Below, in pieces: positions 8,415 to 17,698 of a stretch of DNA of 64,000 nucleotides (the first letter of the stretch is position 1; each line of letters opens with the position of its first letter). The stretch is from contig OZ007031.1 of assembly GCA_963931605.1 (NCBI GenBank), positions 186,001 through 250,000 of the forward strand, given 5' to 3'. The DNA is from CALUOB01 sp944322305. GTDB taxonomy: Bacteria; Actinomycetota; Coriobacteriia; Coriobacteriales; Coriobacteriaceae. The translations under genes and the position numbers were made by a program. The notes beneath the pieces are model-generated. The model was not told where the DNA came from. It did not search any database and saw only the letters and a list, made by a program, of their open reading frames with translations.

Positions 8415-11400
8415 TTGGCATTCGTTCACCTGCACAACCACTCCGAGTACTCCATGCTGGACGGCGCCACCCGCATCGGCGACATGGTCAACCGCGCGGT
8501 CGAGCTCGGCATGCCCGCGGTGGCCCTTACCGACCACGGCTACATGTACGGCATCCCCGAGCTCGGCCTGGCCTGCGACGCCGTGAACCACGGCACCCCC
8601 GAGTACAAGACCTGGAGCCACGACAAGAGCTTCTTGGAGAAGGACCGCGCCGACGAGATCGAGGAGCCCGATCCCGAGAAAAACCCGCGCGGTCACGCCC
8701 AGTGGCAGCGCGACATGGCGGCGTGGGCGGCCGAGGGCAGCCTGGAGTCCACCAAGCCGCCGCTCGTCATCAAGCCCATCTTCGGCTGCGAGGTCTACTT
8801 CACTCCCGACGACACCCTCGCGCGCGACCGCAAGCCGGCGCTGTACCACCTGATCCTTCTCGCCAAGAACGAGACGGGCTACGTCAACCTCATGAAGATC
8901 GTCTCGAGCGCGGCGGTTGAGGGCTTCTACTACAAGCCGCGCACCACGCTGGCCAGCCTGAAGGAGCACGCCGAGGGCATCATCTGCTGCTCGGCCTGTA
9001 TCTCGGGCATCATCCCGCGCTGCATCGACGCCGGCGACATCCCGGGCGCCATCCAGTGGGCTACCACCTTCCGCGACACCTTCGCCCCCGGCGACTTCTA
9101 CATCGAGATCCAGGAGCACGGCATCACCACCGACAACGGCATGACCGACGAGGAGATGAACCGCCAGCTCATCAGCATCGCCAACCAGATCGGCGTGAAG
9201 GTCATCGCCACCAACGACTTCCACTACCTCACGCGCGAGGACGCCCCGGTGCAGGACATCATGATGTGCATCGGCACCAACTCAAAGGTGGACGACCCCA
9301 ACCGCATCCGCATGACGGGCACCGAGTTCTACATGAAGACCGAGGAGGAGATGCGCGCGCTCTTCCCGTACTGCCCCGAGGCGCTCGACAACACCCTCGA
9401 GATCGCCGAGAAGTGCTCGGTGGAGCTTGAGTGGGGCAAGATCATCCTGCCGCGCTACCCGCTGCTCGACGAGGGCGAGACCCACGAGAGCCAGTTCAGG
9501 CGCGAGTGCGAGGAGGGCCTGGCCAAGCGCTACGGCGAGGACTGGCGTACCAAGGAGGTGGGCGGCGTCTCCGTCAAGGAGCGCTTCGAGTTCGAGTACA
9601 AGGTCATCTGCGACAAGGGCTTCGCCGCGTACTTCCTCATCGTGGCCGAGTACGTGCGCTGGGCCAAGCAGCACGGCATCGGCGTCGGCCCGGGCCGCGG
9701 CTCGGCGGCCGGCGCGCTTGTCGCCTACGCGATGGACATCACCACCTTCGACCCGCTGTCGAACGGCCTCATGTTCGAGCGATTCCTCTCGCCCGAGCGT
9801 ACCGAGATGCCCGATATCGACATGGACTTCGACGATGAGCGGCGCCTCGAGGTCATCGAGCACGTGCGACAGCTCTACGGCCCCGAGAAGGTAACCCACG
9901 TCATCACCTACTCCACCATCAAGGCGAAGCAGGCCATCAACGACGCCGCCCGCGTGCTCGACTACCCCGTCTACGTGGGTCAGCGCCTCTCCAAGATGAT
10001 CTCCTCGGACCCCAAGGTGAAGCTCAAGCAGGTGCTCACCAAGCAGGAGGGCAAGGAGGAGAACTACAACCCCGACTTCGCCGAGGCCTACCAGAAGGAC
10101 CCCGACGCCAAGAAGATCATCGACGCGGCGCTCGCCATCGAGGGCCTCACGCGCGGCGAGGGCGTGCACGCCTGCGCCGTGCTCATCTGCCGCGACCCGG
10201 TCAACGAGCACGTGCCCACCAAGCTCGACACCAAGGGCGGCGTGGAGATTACCCAGTACGAAGGCCACACCGTGGCAGACATGGGCCTGCTCAAGATGGA
10301 CTTCCTGGGTCTGCGCACCCTGACGGTCATCTCCAAGGCCCGGGCCAACATCAAGGCCAACTACGGCATCGACATCAACGTCGACGAGATCCCCTTCGAC
10401 GACCCCAAGATCTTCGAGCTCATGCAGGCCGGCCACACCGCGGGCGTCTTCCAGATCGAGTCCGCGGGCATGACGGCCACCATCAAGAACATGAAGCCCA
10501 CCGAGTACAAGCACGTGGTCGCTCTGATCGCCCTGTACCGCCCGGGCCCCCTGGGCGCCGGCATGGTCACGAGCTACATCAACCGCATGAACGGCAAGGA
10601 GCCGGCCGTCTCCTACGACCCGCGCCTGGACGACATCCTGGGCGAGACCTACGGCACCATGGTCTACCAGGAGCAGGTTATGAACATCTCGGTCGAGATG
10701 TGCGGCTTCACCAAGGGCGAGTCGGACAGCCGCATCCGCAAGCCCGTGGCCAAGAAGAAGATCAAGATGCTCACCGAGCAGGTCTTCAACTGGTCCGACG
10801 GCGAGGACGAGACCATCTACGACCACTGGATGAACGGCGCCGAGAAGAACGGCTACGCCCGCGAGACCGCCCAGAAGATCTGGGACGACGTGCTCGAGTT
10901 CGCCTCCTACGCCTTCAACAAGAGTCACTCCGCCGGCTATGCCATCCTCGTCATGCAGACCGCCTGGCTCAAGGCCCATTACCCCAAGGAGTACATGGCG
11001 GCCGTGCTCACGAGCTACACGGGCAAGACCGACAAGATCGTGCACTACATCTCGGCGTGCCGCCACGACGGCATCCCGGTGCTGCCGCCCGACGTCAACG
11101 AGTCCGGTACCGAGTTCACCGCGGTGAAGGAGGGCGTGCGCATCGGCTTGGCCGGCATCCGCGGCGTGGGCGAGGGCGTGGCCGAGACCGTCATCGCCGA
11201 GCGCGAGAAGGGCGGCCCCTTCAAGAACCTCCACGACTTCGTGGACCGCGTGGACTCCTCGCAGGCCAACCGCCGCGTCATCGAGGCGCTCATCAAGGCC
11301 GGCGCCTTCGACTTCACCGGCTACCCGCGCCGCCAGATGATGGGCTTCGTCGACAAGAACAACCCCCAGAACATCATCGAGGCCGCCGTCAAGCGCCAGA

Positions 11401-12221
11401 AGGACCGCGCCTCCGGCCAGATCAGCTTCTTCGACATGCTGGGCGACGTGGCCGGCTCCGGCTTCGAGATCGAGGTGCCCGAGCCCGACGGCAACGAGTG
11501 GGACCGCCACACCAAGCTCTCCCAGGAGAAGGACGTGCTGGGCATCTACGTGTCCGACCACCCGCTGCGCCCCTACGAGTACGCGCTCTCCCAGGCGCGC
11601 GACTTCACCTTCTCGCAGATCGACACCGGCTTCGAGGAGCTGGCCTCCGACGGCTCGGGCACGGTGAACCGCGCCATCCCGGAGGGCAAGCCCTACTGGT
11701 TCGCCGGCATGGTGGCCGAGGTGTCCAAGCGCGTCACCAAAAACGGCGATCCCATGGCCATCGTGCGCCTGGAGGACATGGAGGGCGAGGCCACCGTGGT
11801 CATGTTCCCCAAGACCTACAAGGAGGCCGAGAAGTACCTCTACGGCGAGACCGACCCCGAGACCGGCGCGGTGCTCTCCGACGCCTTCGTGCGCGTGAAG
11901 GGCAAGGTGGAGCGCTCCGACCGCGGCGACCAGATCATCGCGCAGGAGGTGCGCCCCTTAAAGCTCTCGGAGGAGAACAACCGCCCCCGCGTCTTCGAGG
12001 TCATGGTGCCCAGCGCCCGCTTCAACCAGGGCAACATGGCGCGCCTCGCCACGATCTTCACCGCCAACCCCGGCGGCGACCGCGTGGAGCTCTTCATCGA
12101 GCAGACCGACGGCGCCACGATGCGCGCGGAGATCCCCGTGCGCGTGAACGCCAAGTCGATCCCGCTGTTCGCCGAGGTCATGGGGGTGGTGGGAAGCGGC
12201 GGCCACGTGTCCATCATCTAG
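8415..12221 (+). CDS. dnaE: DNA polymerase III alpha subunit
   Basis: A 1268-residue replicative polymerase catalytic subunit. It opens with the PHP domain (VHLHNHSEYSMLDGA), then the palm, where PDIDMDFDDERR near residue 466 carries two of the catalytic aspartates. Fingers and the tandem helix-hairpin-helix follow (GLAGIRGVGEGVAE near 912). The clamp-binding motif QISFFDM lies near 1001, and an OB-fold closes the protein. The start is taken as TTG 8415 because GAGGAG lies 5-7 bp upstream and the protein then begins right at the PHP domain; upstream in-frame codons run through the promoter. A Glu/Asp-rich insertion of about 60 residues sits within the PHP/early region (residues 65-120). It is monocistronic; a 9-bp GC stem follows the stop. 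Confidence 0.96.
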   Translation: MAFVHLHNHSEYSMLDGATRIGDMVNRAVELGMPAVALTDHGYMYGIPELGLACDAVNHGTPEYKTWSHDKSFLEKDRADEIEEPDPEKNPRGHAQWQRDMAAWAAEGSLESTKPPLVIKPIFGCEVYFTPDDTLARDRKPALYHLILLAKNETGYVNLMKIVSSAAVEGFYYKPRTTLASLKEHAEGIICCSACISGIIPRCIDAGDIPGAIQWATTFRDTFAPGDFYIEIQEHGITTDNGMTDEEMNRQLISIANQIGVKVIATNDFHYLTREDAPVQDIMMCIGTNSKVDDPNRIRMTGTEFYMKTEEEMRALFPYCPEALDNTLEIAEKCSVELEWGKIILPRYPLLDEGETHESQFRRECEEGLAKRYGEDWRTKEVGGVSVKERFEFEYKVICDKGFAAYFLIVAEYVRWAKQHGIGVGPGRGSAAGALVAYAMDITTFDPLSNGLMFERFLSPERTEMPDIDMDFDDERRLEVIEHVRQLYGPEKVTHVITYSTIKAKQAINDAARVLDYPVYVGQRLSKMISSDPKVKLKQVLTKQEGKEENYNPDFAEAYQKDPDAKKIIDAALAIEGLTRGEGVHACAVLICRDPVNEHVPTKLDTKGGVEITQYEGHTVADMGLLKMDFLGLRTLTVISKARANIKANYGIDINVDEIPFDDPKIFELMQAGHTAGVFQIESAGMTATIKNMKPTEYKHVVALIALYRPGPLGAGMVTSYINRMNGKEPAVSYDPRLDDILGETYGTMVYQEQVMNISVEMCGFTKGESDSRIRKPVAKKKIKMLTEQVFNWSDGEDETIYDHWMNGAEKNGYARETAQKIWDDVLEFASYAFNKSHSAGYAILVMQTAWLKAHYPKEYMAAVLTSYTGKTDKIVHYISACRHDGIPVLPPDVNESGTEFTAVKEGVRIGLAGIRGVGEGVAETVIAEREKGGPFKNLHDFVDRVDSSQANRRVIEALIKAGAFDFTGYPRRQMMGFVDKNNPQNIIEAAVKRQKDRASGQISFFDMLGDVAGSGFEIEVPEPDGNEWDRHTKLSQEKDVLGIYVSDHPLRPYEYALSQARDFTFSQIDTGFEELASDGSGTVNRAIPEGKPYWFAGMVAEVSKRVTKNGDPMAIVRLEDMEGEATVVMFPKTYKEAEKYLYGETDPETGAVLSDAFVRVKGKVERSDRGDQIIAQEVRPLKLSEENNRPRVFEVMVPSARFNQGNMARLATIFTANPGGDRVELFIEQTDGATMRAEIPVRVNAKSIPLFAEVMGVVGSGGHVSII

Positions 12222-12225
12222 CGCG

Positions 12226-12250
12226 CCGCCGGCGCCTGCATCGCCGGCGG
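12226..12250 (+). terminator. GC-rich hairpin after dnaE
   Basis: A 9-bp perfect stem (CCGCCGGCG / CGCCGGCGG, 7-nt loop) begins 5 bp after the dnaE stop. It has no T tract, so termination is likely weak or Rho-assisted. Confidence 0.4.
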
Positions 12251-12384
12251 ACCAGCCAGGGGCCTGCACTTTTGTTGAACGGGCTCCTCAAGCGTCGCGG
12301 CGCCCGGGCGGTCGGTGTAGTATGGTGCGCAAACCCATGCGGTTCGGTACCGGTTCGTATCGGCAAGGCTGAAAGGCAATCGAG

Positions 12385-12816
12385 ATGGCTTCACTTCTGC
12401 AAGAGCTCTTGTCGCCCCAGCTCGTGGCTGTGGGCTATGTGTTCGTCGGCTTCATCGTGGCCCTGTACGTGCTGTCGGTGGTCTACACCTTCATCGACGC
12501 CAAGCGCCGCGGCGCCGAGCCCTTCTGGGTGTGGGGCATCGTCTCCCTCATCCCGTTCATCGGCCTTCTGGTGTACGTGGTGCTGCGCCCCAACTCCTAC
12601 ATTGCCGACCGCGAGGAGCAGATGCTCGACATGGCCCTGCGCGAGCACCAGCTCAACGAGTACGGCGCCTGCCCCAACTGCGGTACCACCATCGAGAAGG
12701 ACTTCGTGGTCTGCCCGGTGTGCAACACCCAGGTGCGCAACGTCTGCCCCAGCTGCCACCGCCCGCTCGACGCGCACTGGAAGGTCTGCCCGTACTGCCG
12801 CACGCACATCCAGTAG
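12385..12816 (+). CDS. Membrane protein with PLDc_N-like hairpin and double zinc ribbon
   Basis: A 143-residue protein. Two membrane segments lie at about residues 12-35 and 50-71. The second, FWVWGIVSLIPFIGLLVYVV, resembles the PLDc_N membrane module. After a charged linker come two zinc ribbons: CPNCG...CPVC at about 96-114 and CPSC...CPYC at about 121-138. The family is common in Actinobacteria as 'zinc ribbon domain-containing protein', and its role is unknown; the ribbons face the cytoplasm if the N terminus is out. It stands alone and is followed by a good intrinsic terminator. Confidence 0.75.
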   Translation: MASLLQELLSPQLVAVGYVFVGFIVALYVLSVVYTFIDAKRRGAEPFWVWGIVSLIPFIGLLVYVVLRPNSYIADREEQMLDMALREHQLNEYGACPNCGTTIEKDFVVCPVCNTQVRNVCPSCHRPLDAHWKVCPYCRTHIQ

Positions 12817-12840
12817 CGCTTGCTCCTCTCGCTGCACCAG

Positions 12841-12867
12841 AGCCCTCGCCTTTGGCGGGGGCTTTTT
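12841..12867 (+). terminator. Intrinsic terminator of the zinc-ribbon gene
   Basis: A stem AGCCCTCGCC / GGCGGGGGCT (one G-T pair) with loop TTT is followed by TTTT. It lies 25 bp after the stop. Confidence 0.85.
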
Positions 12868-12895
12868 CGTGCGCCGCATGCCGGCAGTCAGGAGC

Positions 12896-12963
12896 TTCTG
12901 CATGCATTCCGTATCAGGTATCGGTCGATTTCGGCGCGCAGCTGATACAAAGTGCATGCGGAA
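12896..12963. repeat. 22-bp imperfect inverted repeat
   Basis: Arms 12896-12917 and 12942-12963 are complementary except for four transition positions, around a 24-bp loop. A partial third copy (ATGCATGCGGAA) follows at about 12981-12992. The rest of 12964-13121 shows no gene. Confidence 0.6.
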
Positions 12964-13121
12964 CATGCCGGCGTCCCGGTATGCATGCGGAAGCGGAGGG
13001 GGGCAGGGATCGCGCTCTCTGTCGCTTAGACATTGCGCGCTCCAAGCCTCGCCTGCCTGCTTCATCTGTCGCCGCGGGTGTGGAACCTGCATGGCACGGC
13101 GGTTACAAAGCGCCTTCGCGC

Positions 13122-13150
13122 TAGACCGGGCGCGCTCGGCGTGGTACAAC
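13122..13150 (+). promoter_or_regulatory. Promoter of the thrS leader
   Basis: TAGACC (13122-13127) and TACAAC (13145-13150), 17 bp apart, match four of six bases each of the -35 and -10 consensus. The site is 28 bp before the leader-peptide ATG. Confidence 0.5.
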
Positions 13151-13177
13151 TATCTCACCTAACGCAAAGGGGTACGC

Positions 13178-13222
13178 ATGCAGCGCTTGCTCGCACATAT
13201 CGCTCGAACGCAGACTATCTAG
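13178..13222 (+). CDS. Possible 14-residue thrS leader peptide
   Basis: An ATG with AAAGGGG 6 bp upstream opens a reading frame of 14 codons, MQRLLAHIARTQTI, ending with TAG. Thr codons are at positions 11 and 13, just before the stop, followed by an Ile codon. Downstream lie one hairpin (about 13231-13263) and then a terminator-like hairpin with five Ts (13280-13306), before thrS at 13374. This is the layout of ribosome-mediated attenuation: stalling at Thr codons would favour reading into thrS. Only two Thr codons is a modest signal, so the call is an inference. Confidence 0.4.
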   Translation: MQRLLAHIARTQTI

Positions 13223-13279
13223 GCGTCTGTCCGTCACTCATGGCTGGCGAGCCACCGACAGGCGCCGTATATCGCTCGT

Positions 13280-13306
13280 CGCCGCGCTGCGGCTGCGGGC
13301 GTTTTT
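13280..13306 (+). terminator. Candidate attenuator hairpin before thrS
   Basis: CGCC-GC (13280-13285) pairs with GC-G-GGCG (13295-13301, one bulged G), followed by TTTTT at 13302-13306. The upstream GGCG at 13261-13264 could instead pair with 13280-13283, giving a competing structure. It lies 68 bp before thrS, inside the same transcript. Confidence 0.5.
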
Positions 13307-13373
13307 CATGAAGAAGGGCGGGTGCCGCCTGCCCGCACGCGTGAGACCACCTACGTGATAAGGAAGGTTCCCC

Positions 13374-15134
<1,761 letters not shown>

Positions 15135-15194
15135 CGCCGCACACGACCGACCCCGCGGCCCAGGCGCCGCGTGACGAGGAGGGAGGGGGCCGCG

Positions 15195-16214
15195 ATGGCG
15201 CGCGCCGACATGAGCCTTGCGCAGGCGCGCTACGCGGCCGCCGTCTCGGCCCGCAGCGCGCACGTCCTGCGGGCGCGCCACGTGCCCGACGCCCTGGCGC
15301 GCCTTGGGCTCGTGCGTCCCGGGGACGCGCTCGTGGTCTGCGCGGACGACTTCGCCGACGCCTTTACCGAGAGATTCCCCCGGGAGTCTCTCTTTTTTGC
15401 CGCCGAGCCCACGGCCGAGGCCTTCACTGCGGCCGCGCCCACGGGGGACGCGCCGCGGACGTTTTGGCTGGTCAACAGCATCGGCGGCTTCGGGCTGCGC
15501 GTGCCTGACCTGCGCGCGCTCGCCGCGGCGGCGCGCGACGCGGGGGCGCTTTTCGTCGTCGACAACACGGTGCCCTCGGCTTTTGGCTGCGAGCCGCTCA
15601 AGCTCGGCGCGCATCTGTCGTTCGAGGCGCTCGACCGCGTGGGCGGCGGATGCCTGTCCGAGAAGCTCGTGGCGGTAGCCGCGCCGTTTTCCCGCAAGGG
15701 CCGGAAGCACCCGGCCGACCCGCTTGCCGACACGGCCTTCCAGCTGCTCGAGGAGGCGGTTGCGGCATCTGGCCCGACGCTGCTCTCGGTGGGCGAGAAC
15801 GACGCCGCGCTGCTTGCGCGCGGGCTCGACACGCTTGCCGAGCGGATGCAGCGCCACATGGACCACGCCCGCGCCATCGCCGAGTACCTGCGCTGCCACC
15901 CGCGCGTGGCGCGCGTGCACTACCCGGGCCTTCTCCAGCATCCCGACCACGCGGTGGCGGCCGGCGTGCTCATACACGGCTGCGGCCCGGCGGTCGACTT
16001 TGAGCTTGCCGGCGGCGCTGCGGCGCGCTTCCTGGTCGTGTGCCCCTGCGCCAACCGCGAGGCTCCGGCGGGCGGTTCGGCAACGCGCATCGCCGCGCCC
16101 AAGGGCGACGAGGCCCGCTACCTGCGGCTGTTCGCCGGGGTGGACGACCCGCTGGACATCGTTGACAGCCTGGACCAGGCCCTGCGGCTTTTCTGCAACC
16201 CTCCCGAACCTTAA
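15195..16214 (+). CDS. Cystathionine gamma-synthase-like protein lacking the PLP lysine
   Basis: A 339-residue protein with the overall pattern of Cys/Met-metabolism PLP enzymes, including VVDNTVPSAFGCEPLKLGA (family: DNTF-SP---PL-LGAD) and a C-terminal domain with HPRVARVHYPGL. The pattern HSATKYIGGH of the family, whose Lys holds PLP, reads FEALDRVGGG here: Asp147 replaces the Lys. The N terminus is also short by about 50 residues compared with the usual 380-400. The fold is therefore probably kept but PLP catalysis is unlikely unless another Lys is used (K158 in LSEKLVAV is nearby). The start is ATG 15195, with GGAGGGAGGGGG just upstream. It follows thrS by 60 bp and may share its transcript. 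Confidence 0.65.
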   Translation: MARADMSLAQARYAAAVSARSAHVLRARHVPDALARLGLVRPGDALVVCADDFADAFTERFPRESLFFAAEPTAEAFTAAAPTGDAPRTFWLVNSIGGFGLRVPDLRALAAAARDAGALFVVDNTVPSAFGCEPLKLGAHLSFEALDRVGGGCLSEKLVAVAAPFSRKGRKHPADPLADTAFQLLEEAVAASGPTLLSVGENDAALLARGLDTLAERMQRHMDHARAIAEYLRCHPRVARVHYPGLLQHPDHAVAAGVLIHGCGPAVDFELAGGAAARFLVVCPCANREAPAGGSATRIAAPKGDEARYLRLFAGVDDPLDIVDSLDQALRLFCNPPEP

Positions 16215-16282
16215 AAGGCCGCGCCGGCGCGCCTGCTGGGGCGGGCGCGCGCCCGTGCCGCCAACCGTTTCGGAGGGAGACC

Positions 16283-16858
16283 ATGAACACTGCCATCACT
16301 GCAGGCGCCCTGTTCGAGGCGCTGGTGCTCGGCGTCGCGCTTGCCATGGACGCCATGGCCGTGACGCTTTCCAACACGCTGTGCGAGCCCGACATGCCGC
16401 GCGCAAAGAAGCTTGCCATGCCGGTGACCTTCGCGCTGTTCCAGGCCGCTATGCCCGTCGCCGGCTTTTTCGGCGGCCGGCTCGTGGCTTCCTACATCGA
16501 GGCGTACGCGGGCATCGTGTCGCTTGTGATCTTGGGCTTCGTGGGCGGCAAGATGGTGTGGGAGGCCGTGCGCGAGCTGTGCGAGCCCGAAAGCTGCCCT
16601 GTCGCCAAGCTCAGCTGGGGCACCATCCTCATGGAGGGCGTGGCCACCTCCATCGACGCCTTCATCGTGGGCGTCTCGCTCGCTGCCGCACGGGCCAACA
16701 TCGCCCTCTACGGCGGCATGATCGGCCTCACCACGCTTGCGTGCTGCGTCGCGGTGCTCGTGGTGGGCCGCAGGCTGGGAGAGCGGTTCGGCGCGCACGC
16801 CCAGGTTGCCGGCGGCGTCGTGCTCATCCTGATCGGCCTCAAGGCGTTTCTCGGCTAG
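16283..16858 (+). CDS. mntP: Manganese efflux pump MntP
   Basis: A 191-residue polytopic membrane protein with six predicted helices. It shows the two internal repeats of MntP with membrane aspartates: ALAMDAMAVTLSN near residues 20-32 and TSIDAFIVGVSL near 118-129. MntP exports Mn2+ across the cytoplasmic membrane. The start follows GGAGGGAG. In many bacteria mntP is controlled by an Mn riboswitch (yybP-ykoY) or MntR; I see neither in the 68-bp upstream gap. A very strong terminator follows, shared with the convergent gene that encodes a His/Tyr/Asp-rich protein. Confidence 0.92.
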   Translation: MNTAITAGALFEALVLGVALAMDAMAVTLSNTLCEPDMPRAKKLAMPVTFALFQAAMPVAGFFGGRLVASYIEAYAGIVSLVILGFVGGKMVWEAVRELCEPESCPVAKLSWGTILMEGVATSIDAFIVGVSLAAARANIALYGGMIGLTTLACCVAVLVVGRRLGERFGAHAQVAGGVVLILIGLKAFLG

Positions 16859-16928
16859 CGGAGCGGCGAGAAGCGCAAGCCGCGACAAGCGCGCGGGACC
16901 GGGCGCGGCGATGCGTCTGCGCATGATA

Positions 16929-16963
16929 AAAGCGGGAAGCGCGTAGTTTGCGCTTCCCGCTTT
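16929..16963. terminator. Strong bidirectional terminator
   Basis: A perfect 14-bp stem (AAAGCGGGAAGCGC / GCGCTTCCCGCTTT) with a 7-nt loop lies between the convergent mntP and the minus-strand gene. The A and T ends provide short T tracts in both directions. Confidence 0.85.
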
Positions 16964-17039
16964 CTGCTGTGCTTCGCACCAGTGAGGTCCGCCAGGCACA
17001 CCTCGTCAAGCTGCTTCGGGCGGGCGGTTGCCCGGCAAG

Positions 17040-17438
17040 CTAGCAGCCTTCCGCATGGCTGTGGTGCACGTGGTGCGCGCCTGCGGCGTTTTGGCTGCTC
17101 GCGGTGTAGCCGCCCCAGCCATAGCCGTCATGGTAGCCGTAGCCGTCGTGACCGTAGCCGTGCAGGTCGTCGAAGTCGAAGTAGTCGCCGAGGTCATCGT
17201 CGTCCAAGCTCAGCGAGTTGCTGTACGCGGCCCCGGTGTCCGAGTACGAGTAGGCGGCGCCCACCCCCAGCACCACGAGCGCGGCAAGGCCCGCGGCGAT
17301 GAGCATGATGACGATCAGCGTAACGCCGGTGATGACGTAAGGGGTCTTCGACGAGTTGGTCTGGCACGCGGTCGAGGCGCTTGCGCTCTCGATGACCGGC
17401 GGCTCGGGGTTTTGCGTGATCTCTGCAGCGGTAGTCAT
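17040..17438 (-). CDS. Single-pass membrane protein with His/Tyr/Gly/Asp-rich tail
   Basis: A 132-residue protein of unknown family. Residues 1-33 are polar, a single membrane helix spans about 35-60 (VITGVTLIVIMLIAAGLAALVV), and the C-terminal part is low complexity. That part has an acidic stretch LDDDDLGDYFDFDD, then alternating Gly-Tyr-His-Asp units (HGYGHDGYGYHDGYG), and ends with HHVHHSHAEGC. The clusters of His and Asp could bind metal, and the gene faces mntP, but that link is only an inference. The ATG at 17438 has AAGGAG upstream, and TATAAT on the minus strand lies at 17469-17474. Confidence 0.65.
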   Translation of the reverse strand: MTTAAEITQNPEPPVIESASASTACQTNSSKTPYVITGVTLIVIMLIAAGLAALVVLGVGAAYSYSDTGAAYSNSLSLDDDDLGDYFDFDDLHGYGHDGYGYHDGYGWGGYTASSQNAAGAHHVHHSHAEGC

Positions 17439-17468
17439 ACCACTCCTTTTCTCGGTTGCGACGCGTCC

Positions 17469-17474
17469 ATTATA
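17469..17474 (-). promoter_or_regulatory. -10 element of the His/Tyr-rich membrane protein gene
   Basis: A perfect TATAAT on the minus strand lies 31 bp before the ATG at 17438. No clear -35 was found. Confidence 0.5.
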
Positions 17475-17698
17475 CGGCGGAGGTCCTTATAGCTTCGCTT
17501 GCCCTTGCTTAAGCTTTACGGAAGACGCAGCGCAAGGAACGCGCTGCGTTGCCCGCCGTTGCGCGGTCTAAGCGCAAAACGCCGCAGTCGGTAACGCCAA
17601 GCGCGGGATTTTGCCTTGTCCGGTCCGGCGTTGACGGCGCCACGGGGTATAACGGGGAAAGCAACACAAACCATACGCCTCAGGCTGAGAGGACAGCG

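Noticed and set aside
13178..13373. T-box riboswitch before thrS
   Set aside because: No T-box sequence (TGGNACCGCG) or specifier-loop pattern was found; the leader-peptide model fits better.
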